Of a DNA stretch of 9,422 nt, positions 1 to 5,929 are shown one piece after another; positions within the stretch are counted from its first letter, which is position 1; the number at the start of each line of letters is the position of its first letter. The notes under the pieces were generated by a model that searched no databases, was not told the DNA's origin, and saw only the letters and a list, made by a program, of their open reading frames with translations. The stretch is from Zoogloeaceae bacterium. GTDB taxonomy: Bacteria > Pseudomonadota > Gammaproteobacteria > Burkholderiales > Rhodocyclaceae. A program made the translations under genes and the position numbers. Location: assembly GCA_031274855.1 (NCBI GenBank), contig JAISPO010000102.1, positions 1 to 9,422 of the forward strand, read 5' to 3'.

Positions 1-531
1 ACGGATGGTGATGGTTCGATTGCCGGACTGAAACTCGGCAACCCCAAGGGCTTCAAGACCAGCTATGCGCTGAAGGCGGACAAGATCGCGCTCTCTCTGG
101 AACCCTCCAGTTTGACGAAGAACGTGGCCGTGATCCGAAAAATTGAGCTGGACAGCCCGCACATTACCTACGAAAAGAACGATAAAGGCATCACCAACTT
201 CGATGCCATCCAGCGCAACGTCGAGCAATATCTCGGCACCTCCGGCAAATCCGGCGGCGACGAGAAAAAAATGATTATCGAGTCTCTCAGTATCCGCAAT
301 GCGAAGGTCAACTACAGTGGTGCGGTGGATATGAATATCGACCTGCCCGACATTGAACTACGCGACATCGGCAAGAAAACCGGCGGCGTCGATTCTTCCG
401 GTCTGGCCAAGGCCATCATCTCAGAACTGAACGCCCAGACCATGAAAGCAGTCGCCAAGTCCGTGACCGACAGTGTCGGCGCAGCGGCGGACAGCACAAA
501 GAAAACGATACAGGGGTTGTTCGGGAAGTAA
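1..531 (+). CDS. AsmA-like envelope protein, 3' part (5' end outside window)
   Basis: The reading frame is open from base 1, so about 176 C-terminal residues are visible and the start lies upstream. The pattern 'GLKLGNPKGFKT', then a stretch ending in 'LEPSSL', then 'IRKIELDSPHITYEKN' is what I know from small AsmA/DUF748-like proteins. These are roughly 250 residues long and begin with one membrane anchor, so some 60-80 residues are probably missing. The second half carries a 'IESLSIRNAKVNYSG' strand repeat, a conserved 'DIELRDIGKKTGG' segment and an alanine-rich helical tail ending in 'GLFGK'. AsmA-like proteins are envelope proteins linked to outer-membrane assembly or lipid transport; a role here is only inferred from the family. 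The next gene, a response regulator, starts 36 bases downstream on the same strand. A TTG at 112 lies inside the conserved domain and should not be taken as the start. Confidence 0.75.
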   Translation, partial: TDGDGSIAGLKLGNPKGFKTSYALKADKIALSLEPSSLTKNVAVIRKIELDSPHITYEKNDKGITNFDAIQRNVEQYLGTSGKSGGDEKKMIIESLSIRNAKVNYSGAVDMNIDLPDIELRDIGKKTGGVDSSGLAKAIISELNAQTMKAVAKSVTDSVGAAADSTKKTIQGLFGK

Positions 532-555
532 TGCCGCTCAAGCGCGGGCTTTCGG

Positions 556-561
556 TATAGT
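556..561 (+). promoter_or_regulatory. possible -10 box (TATAGT) just upstream of the response regulator
   Basis: TATAGT matches five of six bases of the sigma-70 -10 consensus and is preceded by GG. It ends six bases before the ATG at 568. A transcript from it would begin at or next to the start codon and be leaderless or nearly so, which fits the absence of a clear Shine-Dalgarno sequence. I see no convincing -35 element at the right spacing, and read-through from the AsmA-like gene would also serve. Confidence 0.25.
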
Positions 562-567
562 CAACGG

Positions 568-1257
568 ATGTCCAAACGCATTGCCATCATCGAGGACGAG
601 GCTGCCATTCGCGCCAATTACGCGGAGGCGCTGGCGCGTCAGGGTTATGAGGTTGCCGCTTATGCCAGCCGCCCCGAGGCGCTGGCGGCGCTGCGTACGC
701 GGCTGCCCGATCTGGCGCTGATCGACATCGGTTTGGGCAACGAGCCGGAGGGCGGTTTTGAGTTGTGCCGCGAGCTGCGTTTGCTTTCGCCCCGTCTGCC
801 GATTATTTTTCTTTCGGCCCGCGATTCCGATTTCGACATCGTTTATGGCCTGCGTCTGGGCGCGGACGATTATCTAACCAAGGATATCAGCCTGCCGCAT
901 TTGCTGGCGCGGCTTGCCGCGCTGTTCCGCCGCATGGATGTGCTGGCCGAGCCGCAGGCCGGTGAGGAAACGATAGTGCGCGGGCCGCTCAAACTCGACG
1001 CCAAGCGCATTGTCACCACCTGGAACGACGTGCTGGTGGAACTGACTTTGACCGAATTCTGGATGGTGCACACGCTGGCGAAATTCCCCGGCCATGTGAA
1101 AGACCGCGACCAGTTGATGCACGACGCGCGGCTGGTGGTCGATGAGGACACCATCACTTCCCACGTCAAGCGCATCCGCTACAAGTTCCAGATGGTCGAC
1201 CCGAAGTTCGACGCCATCGACACGGTGTACGGCATGGGGTATCGCTGGAAGGCATGA
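568..1257 (+). CDS. pdsR: PdsR-type DNA-binding response regulator (dedicated sortase system family)
   Basis: This is a 229-residue two-component response regulator with an N-terminal receiver domain (about 1-120) and a C-terminal winged-helix, OmpR-like DNA-binding domain (about 130-229). The phosphorylation machinery is intact: acidic pair E9/D10, phosphoacceptor D53 in 'LIDIGLG', S83 in 'FLSAR' and K105 in 'YLTKD'. The output domain has 'LTLTEFWMVHTLAKFPGHVKDRDQL', a recognition region near 'DTITSHVKRIRYKF', and ends in 'GMGYRW', typical of the family. The 'LTEFWMVHTLA' segment and the linked kinase identify it as the regulator named PdsR in the proteobacterial dedicated sortase system; this comes from memory of the family. 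The stop overlaps the kinase start by four bases (ATGA), implying translational coupling. The ATG at 568 gives a normal family N terminus, although no good ribosome site precedes it. Target genes cannot be read from this window. Confidence 0.85.
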   Translation: MSKRIAIIEDEAAIRANYAEALARQGYEVAAYASRPEALAALRTRLPDLALIDIGLGNEPEGGFELCRELRLLSPRLPIIFLSARDSDFDIVYGLRLGADDYLTKDISLPHLLARLAALFRRMDVLAEPQAGEETIVRGPLKLDAKRIVTTWNDVLVELTLTEFWMVHTLAKFPGHVKDRDQLMHDARLVVDEDTITSHVKRIRYKFQMVDPKFDAIDTVYGMGYRWKA

Positions 1258-2915
1258 AAGGCTCTCCGGCCTTCCGTTTCAGTCTGCGCGTGAAGTTGGC
1301 GCTGGTGGCGCTGACGCTGCTGGCGCTGCCGTGGGTGGGCTACCTCTATGTGCAGGAGATGGAGCGTTTTCTGCTTGAGGCGCAACAGGAGGCGCTGCTC
1401 GCCACGGCGCGCGCGGTTGCCACTGCCTTGCACGAGCGGCCTCAGTTGATGCGGCTCAAGCCCGCCAAGGGCAGCGCGGCGCGGCGCGTGACCGAAGGCG
1501 CGTTGATGCAGGCCGATCCGGCAGGGGGCGGCGATTCGCCCATCGTGGTGGAGGAAATCGGCCGCGAGTCGGCAATGCAGGAGGCGCAATCGGTGGCGGA
1601 AATCAACGCCATCCTGCGCGGGCTGGAGCGGGGTTCGGGACGCATCTGGGTGGTGAACCGCGAACTGAAACTGCTGGCGCTGGCCGGCAGCCTGAAGCCG
1701 AAGGCCGCGCCGGATGGCGGCGAAAGCGAGGAAGAGGACAACCGCCTGTGGCGCGATCTGCTTGCCCGCGTCGTGCCGCAACCGGTGGAGGATTTCGACG
1801 AGGCGCTCGACGAGGATGTGCTGAGTACCGGCTACGAAATCACTCACGCCCTGCTCGGCGCGCCGGCGACCCGATTGCGCAATAGCGTCGATGACCGCGC
1901 TGTCATTATTTCGGCGGCCTATCCGATCTGGAGCGGCGATAACGTGATCGGCGCTGTCGTGGCCGAGGAAACCACCAACTCCATTCTGGCCATGCGCAGT
2001 CAGGCGCTGGCGCGTTTGCTGCTGATGACGATTATCGTGTTTTCGCTGGCCGCCGCCATGCTGCTCGGTTTTGCCACGCGCCTGTCGAACCGCATCCGGC
2101 GGCTGCGCGACGAAGCCGAGAGCGCAGTGGATGCGCGTGGGCGGTTGAGGCGTCTGACTTCCGGCTCGCAGGCCGGCGACGAAATCGGCGATTTGTCGCG
2201 CAGCTTCTCCGCCGTGCTGGAAAAGCTGGCCCAGCACCACGGCTATCTGGAAAGTCTGGCGGGCCGCCTGTCGCACGAGTTGCGCACGCCCATCGCGGTG
2301 GTGCGTTCCTCTCTGGAAAACCTGAAACTGGAGCAGGATCCGGCTCAGATTCAGGTGTATCTGGCGCGGGCGGAGGAGGGCCTTGCGCGGCTGTCGAAAA
2401 TTTTTACCCGCATGGGCGAGGCGACGCGCTTGGAGCAAAGTCTGGGCAGCGAAACGCGCAGCCGTTTCGATCTCGCCGCAGTGACGGGCGAATGCGTCAG
2501 CGGCTATCGGCTGGCCTATCCGCAGCGGCAGTTTGAGCTGGAAGCGCCAGCGCAGGTTTTCGAGGTCGACGGCTCGCCCGATCTTTTCGCGCAGTTGCTC
2601 GACAAGCTGGTGGCCAACGCGAACGACTTCGGCGCGACCGGTACGCCGATCCGCATTGAATTGGCGCGGGCGGATCGCGCGGTCGAACTCGCCGTCAGCA
2701 ACACCGGCCCGCTCATTCCCGAGAAAGTGCGCGGGCGGCTGTTCGAGTCGATGATCTCGGCACGCGAACGCACCGGCAGCGAGCCGCATCTCGGCCTTGG
2801 CCTCTACATCGCGCGTCTCATCGCCGAATTCCACGGCGGCAGCATCGCCGCCAGCGATCTGCCGGACGGCAGCGGCGTGTCGGTAAAACTGAGTTTGCCG
2901 CTGACCGCGGGATAG
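1254..2915 (+). CDS. pdsS: PdsS-type membrane sensor histidine kinase with short sensor domain
   Basis: This 553-residue inner-membrane histidine kinase should phosphorylate the regulator encoded just upstream. Order of parts: first membrane segment (about 13-33), 'YVQEMERFLLEAQQEALLATARAVATALHERP' motif (32-63), periplasmic region with 'RIWVVNRELKLLALAGSL' (130-147) and 'AVIISAAYPIWSGDNVIGAVV' (216-236), second membrane segment (about 252-275), HAMP-like linker, dimerisation helix with the phosphorylated H341 in 'LSHELRTP', and an ATPase domain with N455 of the N box, an Asn instead of Asp in the G1 box (N483-G485) and 'GLGLY' (514-518). These motifs match the PdsS kinase family as I remember it. 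Those proteins are usually near 700 residues because of a large carbohydrate-binding-like insert after the first motif, and here only a short Pro/Gly linker stands in its place. No frameshift or stop explains this. The signal sensed is unknown. An 88-base gap separates it from rpoH. Confidence 0.83.
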   Translation: MKGSPAFRFSLRVKLALVALTLLALPWVGYLYVQEMERFLLEAQQEALLATARAVATALHERPQLMRLKPAKGSAARRVTEGALMQADPAGGGDSPIVVEEIGRESAMQEAQSVAEINAILRGLERGSGRIWVVNRELKLLALAGSLKPKAAPDGGESEEEDNRLWRDLLARVVPQPVEDFDEALDEDVLSTGYEITHALLGAPATRLRNSVDDRAVIISAAYPIWSGDNVIGAVVAEETTNSILAMRSQALARLLLMTIIVFSLAAAMLLGFATRLSNRIRRLRDEAESAVDARGRLRRLTSGSQAGDEIGDLSRSFSAVLEKLAQHHGYLESLAGRLSHELRTPIAVVRSSLENLKLEQDPAQIQVYLARAEEGLARLSKIFTRMGEATRLEQSLGSETRSRFDLAAVTGECVSGYRLAYPQRQFELEAPAQVFEVDGSPDLFAQLLDKLVANANDFGATGTPIRIELARADRAVELAVSNTGPLIPEKVRGRLFESMISARERTGSEPHLGLGLYIARLIAEFHGGSIAASDLPDGSGVSVKLSLPLTAG

Positions 2916-2943
2916 GGATTGTCCTGAAACTTTGCCGGATTTT

Positions 2944-2970
2944 CTGGCACTCTCGGCTTGGGAGTGCTAA
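2944..2970. promoter_or_regulatory. CIRCE element, predicted HrcA operator of rpoH
   Basis: The site is an inverted repeat of two 9-base arms separated by exactly nine bases: CTGGCACTC, spacer, GAGTGCTAA. The CIRCE consensus is TTAGCACTC-N9-GAGTGCTAA. The right arm is identical to it and the left arm differs at its first and third bases, giving 16 of 18 matches with the correct spacing. HrcA is the known repressor that binds CIRCE and releases it when chaperonin is titrated by unfolded protein. The element covers the candidate -35 box of the rpoH promoter, the expected geometry for repression. hrcA itself is not in the window. Confidence 0.88.
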
Positions 2971-2984
2971 AATCTGACTATAAC
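2958..2984 (+). promoter_or_regulatory. predicted sigma-70-like promoter of rpoH
   Basis: A -10 box TATAAC (2979-2984; five of six consensus bases) is paired with a -35-like TTGGGA (2958-2963; four of six). The 15-base spacing is short, so the exact -35 is uncertain. Transcription would start near 2991, giving a leader of only about 13 bases. The -35 box lies inside the CIRCE element, so bound HrcA should block polymerase. Confidence 0.5.
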
Positions 2985-2991
2985 AGTAGGA

Positions 2992-2996
2992 AAGGA
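2992..2996 (+). promoter_or_regulatory. ribosome binding site of rpoH
   Basis: AAGGA sits seven bases before the ATG at 3004, a normal Shine-Dalgarno position. It supports this start, which also gives an N terminus close in length to that of E. coli sigma-32. Confidence 0.75.
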
Positions 2997-3003
2997 CAGA
3001 GAA

Positions 3004-3885
3004 ATGAGTAATGCCCTGACTCTTGCGCGGTTCCCCGTCCCGTCGACGGCAGGCAGCATCGAAGCCTATATTCAGGCGGCGAAGCGCGTGCCCATGCTGG
3101 CCGAAGGCGAGGAATTGGAGCTGGCCCGGCGTTTCCGCGAGGAAAACGACCTTGAAGCCGCGCGGCAGTTGGTGCTTTCTCATTTGCGGCTGGTGATTGC
3201 CGTCGCCCGTGGCTATCTCGGCTACGGCCTGCCCCACGCCGACCTGATTCAGGAAGGCAATAGCGGCCGGATGAAAGCGGTCAAGCGCTTCGACCCCGCC
3301 CGCGGCGTGCGTCTGGTGTCTTTCGCCATGTACTGGATCAAGGCCGAAATTCATGAGTACATTCTGAAGAACTGGCGGCTGGTGAAAATTGCCACCACCA
3401 AGGCCCAGCGCAAGCTGTTCTTCAACCTGCGCAGCATGAAGCAGAGTTTCGCCACGCTCGGTCAGGACGAAGTTGCCGATGTCGCCCGCAAACTCGGGGT
3501 CAAGCCCGAAGAAGTCGTCGAAATGGAAACGCGCATGACCGGCGGCGATGTCGCCCTTGAAGCCAGCGCCGACGACGAAGACGAGCATTTCGCTCCGATT
3601 GCCTACCTGACCGCGGAAAGCAGCGCCGAACCCTCCGCGCAGATCGAGCGCAAGCAGCGTGACCGCCTGCAAGACGAAGGGCTGCGTACCGCGCTGGCGG
3701 CGCTCGACGAGCGCAGCCGAACGATCATCCTCCGCCGCTGGCTGGTCGAAGAAGGCGAAACCGCCGCTACCCTGCACGAACTCGCCGCCGAATACGGCGT
3801 CTCCGCCGAACGCATCCGCCAGATTGAAGTCAAGGCGATGCAGAAAATGAAAGGGGCGCTGGCGTCAGGGTACGGGGTTCAGTAG
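3004..3885 (+). CDS. rpoH: RNA polymerase heat-shock sigma factor RpoH (sigma-32)
   Basis: This 293-residue protein is a full-length sigma-32, which directs core RNA polymerase to heat-shock promoters. Region 1.2 lies about 18-50 and 'LVLSHLRLVIAVARGYLGYGLP' (56-77) is region 2.1. Regions 2.2-2.4 follow (about 78-125), then the sigma-32-specific box 'TTKAQRKLFFNLR' (131-143), region 3, and region 4 with the helix-turn-helix 'TLHELAAEYGVSAERIRQIE' (256-275). The RpoH box separates it from RpoD and RpoS. Three positions look odd. The usually near-invariant 'GNIGLMKAV' reads GNSGRMKAV (S87, R89), each explainable by one T-to-G change at 3263 and 3269. Tyr110 replaces the His common in 'FAxHWIKAEIHEY'. 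The rest matches E. coli RpoH closely, so the gene looks functional by length and frame. A CIRCE operator and promoter lie directly upstream; mpl is convergent 7 bases downstream. Confidence 0.95.
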   Translation: MSNALTLARFPVPSTAGSIEAYIQAAKRVPMLAEGEELELARRFREENDLEAARQLVLSHLRLVIAVARGYLGYGLPHADLIQEGNSGRMKAVKRFDPARGVRLVSFAMYWIKAEIHEYILKNWRLVKIATTKAQRKLFFNLRSMKQSFATLGQDEVADVARKLGVKPEEVVEMETRMTGGDVALEASADDEDEHFAPIAYLTAESSAEPSAQIERKQRDRLQDEGLRTALAALDERSRTIILRRWLVEEGETAATLHELAAEYGVSAERIRQIEVKAMQKMKGALASGYGVQ

Positions 3886-3889
3886 AACC
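3876..3889. terminator. small hairpin between rpoH and mpl, possible weak bidirectional terminator
   Basis: GGTTC-AGTA-GAACC forms a perfect 5-base-pair stem with a 4-base loop spanning the rpoH stop codon. It is the only stem in the 7-base gap between two convergent genes. The stem is short and the following TGTTTACC is a poor U-tract, so terminator activity is uncertain. Confidence 0.25.
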
Positions 3890-3892
3890 TGT

Positions 3893-5239
3893 TTACCCCA
3901 AGGCGGCCAGCAGCTTGCTGTGCACTCCGCCGAAACCGCCGTTGCTCATAATCAAAATGTGGTCGCCGTGACGCGCTTCGGCGGCGACGGCTTTGACCAG
4001 CGTATCCAGATCATCGAACACTTGAGCGCGACTGCCTAAAGGCGCGAGGGCTTCGGCGGCGTTCCAGCCGAGGTTGGCGGCGTAGCAGTACACGGCTTGG
4101 GCATCGCCGAGGCTGCCTGCGAGGGCGGATTTCATGGTGCCCAGTTTCATGGTGTTGGAGCGCGGCTCCAGCACGGCGAGAATCCGCGCCGGCCCGACGC
4201 GGCTGCGCAGGCCCTCAATCGTGGCGGCGATGGCGGTCGGGTGGTGGGCGAAGTCGTCATAGACCGTAATGCCGCGCACCGTGCCGCGCACTTCCAGACG
4301 CCGCTTGATGCCCTGAAACGTAGTCAGCGCTTTGAGACCGATTTCAACCGGCACACCCGCATGACGGGCGGCCAGCAGCGCGGCGACGGCGTTGGCGCGA
4401 TTGTGCGCCCCGGGTAAATCCGGCAGCGCGGTTGTGCCGATGGGGGCGCCCTTGTAATGGATGGCGAAAGCGCCCGCGGCGTCCGCTTCACCGGCCTGCC
4501 AGCCTTCGGCGATGTTGAATCGCTCAACCGGCGTCCAGCAACCGCGTTGCAGCACTCGGTCGAGTGACGCTTCCGCGCCGTTGGCGATAATCAGCCCGTT
4601 ACGCGGCAGAATGCGAACTAAATGGTGAAATTGCGTCTCGATAGCAGCAAGATCGGCGAAGATGTCAGCGTGATCGAATTCGAGATTGTTCAGGATCGCG
4701 GTACGGGGGCGGTAGTGTACGAACTTGGATCGCTTGTCACAAAAGGCGGTGTCGTATTCGTCGGCCTCAATGACGAAGAAAGGCGAATCGGTCAGGCGGG
4801 CGGAAACGCCGAAGTCTTGCGGCACGCCGCCGACCAGAAACGAGGGGTTCAGACCGGCTTCCTCCAATATCCAAGTCAGCATCGCGGTGGTGGTGGTTTT
4901 GCCATGCGTGCCCGCCACGGCCAGCACCCAACGCCCTTGCAGAATGTTTTCCGCCAGCCACTGCGGCCCCGAAACATAGGGCAAATTGCGGTCGAGGATT
5001 TCTTCAAGCAGCGGATTTCCGCGGGAAATCGCGTTGCCGACCACGAACAGGTCGGGCTTGAGCGCGATCTGTCCGGCATCGTAGCCTTCGGTCAGCGCAA
5101 TGCCCTGTTCCTCCAACTGAGTGCTCATCGGCGGGTAGACATTAGCGTCGCAGCCGGTCACCCGATGACCCGCAGCCCGCGCCAGCAGCGCAATGCCGCC
5201 CATGAAAGTGCCGCAAATACCGAGAATATGGATGTGCAT
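3893..5239 (-). CDS. mpl: UDP-N-acetylmuramate:L-alanyl-gamma-D-glutamyl-meso-diaminopimelate ligase (Mpl)
   Basis: Mpl is a cytoplasmic ATP-dependent Mur-type ligase. It joins the murein tripeptide L-Ala-gamma-D-Glu-meso-DAP, recovered from cell-wall turnover, directly to UDP-N-acetylmuramate, so peptidoglycan peptides are recycled. The 448 residues compare with 457 in E. coli. Visible parts are the N-terminal Rossmann motif 'HILGICGTFMGGIA' (4-17), 'GCDANVYPPMS' (29-39), the ATP P-loop 'AGTHGKTTTT' (109-118), 'IEADEYDTAF' (157-166), 'LNNLEFDHADIF' (183-194), the central-to-C-terminal 'YDDFAHHPTAIAATI' and the ligase-domain 'LEPRSNTMKLG', ending near 'ILIMSNGGFGGVHSKLL'. 'ICGTFMGG' and 'ANVYPPMS' separate Mpl from its paralogue MurC. 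The ATG at 5239 places the dinucleotide fold right at the N terminus as in the family, though no strong ribosome site precedes it. The gene is transcribed away from the conserved unknown gene at 5302 and towards rpoH. Confidence 0.97.
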   Translation of the reverse strand: MHIHILGICGTFMGGIALLARAAGHRVTGCDANVYPPMSTQLEEQGIALTEGYDAGQIALKPDLFVVGNAISRGNPLLEEILDRNLPYVSGPQWLAENILQGRWVLAVAGTHGKTTTTAMLTWILEEAGLNPSFLVGGVPQDFGVSARLTDSPFFVIEADEYDTAFCDKRSKFVHYRPRTAILNNLEFDHADIFADLAAIETQFHHLVRILPRNGLIIANGAEASLDRVLQRGCWTPVERFNIAEGWQAGEADAAGAFAIHYKGAPIGTTALPDLPGAHNRANAVAALLAARHAGVPVEIGLKALTTFQGIKRRLEVRGTVRGITVYDDFAHHPTAIAATIEGLRSRVGPARILAVLEPRSNTMKLGTMKSALAGSLGDAQAVYCYAANLGWNAAEALAPLGSRAQVFDDLDTLVKAVAAEARHGDHILIMSNGGFGGVHSKLLAALG

Positions 5240-5301
5240 TTCGAGGCGAAAGGAAAGTGATCGTCGTGCAACAATAGCGGCATTCTACCTGCGAGATCGC
5301 C
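5240..5301. promoter_or_regulatory. 62-base divergent intergenic region between mpl and the unknown gene
   Basis: Both flanking genes read outward from this gap, so it should contain two promoters or one plus an overlap into a coding region. On the minus strand a TAGAAT (complement of 5282-5287) is a plausible -10 box for mpl, leaving a leader of about 35 bases, but I find no matching -35. For the plus strand nothing resembles a sigma-70 promoter. Confidence 0.3.
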
Positions 5302-5895
5302 ATGCCCAGACGCAAACCCGCCGCGCTTCCTTCGCATCATCTGCGGCTATCCATCGCCAGCGCCGCCGCGCGGTTAATGGCGGAGGACGGCATTGGCGAC
5401 TACGGCTTGGCCAAGCGCAAGGCGGCCAAAATGCTGGGGGCGGGCGAAAGCGAAACCCTGCCGAGCAACGAGGAGGTGGCGGCGGAACTGCGGGCCTATC
5501 AAGCCCTGTTTCAAGAGGAGGAGCAGGCAGAACGTTTGCGTGAGTTGAGAAAAGCGGCGCTGTCGGCGATGGAATTTCTTGCCGACTTTCGCCCCTGTTT
5601 AACCGGCGCGGTACTGGACGGCACCGCTGGCCGCTATGCGGAACCGGAGATAGCGTTGTTCGTCGATAGCGCCAAAGATGTCGAGATTTTTCTGTTATCT
5701 CACAACATCTCCTACGAAATTGCAGCTAACCGGCAGCAAGGCCCGAATAGCCCGGAAACCCGGCTGCGCTTGGACTGGGATGATACGGGTATCCTGCTTT
5801 CGATATACCCGCTACAAGCCGAACGATGGCAAAAGACCGGCTCCCCATCAGGCCGCGCGCGGACAGAAGCCGTCGCCGCTTTACTGGTAGACTAG
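5302..5895 (+). CDS. conserved protein of unknown function, nucleotidyltransferase-like motif
   Basis: This 197-residue soluble protein has no signal peptide or membrane segment. I recognise the family as a conserved hypothetical protein of beta- and gammaproteobacteria, from motifs 'AARLMAEDGIGDYGLAKRKAAKMLG' (22-46), 'LPSNEEVAAELRAYQALF' (53-70), 'LTGAVLDGTAGRYAEPEIALFVDSAKDVEIFLL' (100-132) and 'LRLDWDDTGILLSIYPL' (155-171). The central motif resembles the glycine-containing loop and following acidic strand of minimal nucleotidyltransferases, but the usual paired Asp residues are not clear, so activity is not proven. A charged helical segment occupies about 57-95. The start is preferred because family members, as I recall them, begin shortly before 'LRLSIASAAARLMAEDG'. 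It is divergent from mpl by 62 bases and followed by aroQ after 34 bases. I recall relatives carrying a muramate-alanine ligase label in databases; no ligase P-loop is present, so that label would be wrong. Confidence 0.8.
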   Translation: MPRRKPAALPSHHLRLSIASAAARLMAEDGIGDYGLAKRKAAKMLGAGESETLPSNEEVAAELRAYQALFQEEEQAERLRELRKAALSAMEFLADFRPCLTGAVLDGTAGRYAEPEIALFVDSAKDVEIFLLSHNISYEIAANRQQGPNSPETRLRLDWDDTGILLSIYPLQAERWQKTGSPSGRARTEAVAALLVD

Positions 5896-5929
5896 ACAAA
5901 TTGCAGTGATTTGAGGCAAACTTGCGGCC

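Noticed and set aside
1179..2834. Long minus-strand open frame of 551 codons opposite pdsS
   Set aside because: It is a shadow of a GC-rich gene. Its composition (His, Arg, Gln-rich, no recognisable domain) is typical of antisense frames, while the plus strand encodes a complete kinase.
2934..2948. Hairpin GCCGGA-TTT-TCTGGC as terminator of pdsS
   Set aside because: It includes a G-T pair, has no following T-run, and overlaps the CIRCE left arm. Termination is not supported.
2957..2984. Sigma-32-type promoter (CTTGGGA at the -35) before rpoH
   Set aside because: The -10 side does not resemble the CCCCAT-type element. A sigma-70-like TATAAC fits better, so autoregulation is not claimed.
2818..3777. 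Minus-strand open frame of 319 codons opposite rpoH
   Set aside because: It would run through the rpoH promoter and CIRCE site and has no recognisable motif; rpoH is unambiguous on the other strand.
4622..5260. Plus-strand open frame of 212 codons opposite mpl
   Set aside because: Antisense to conserved Mpl motifs, no family signature, and it covers the mpl start region.
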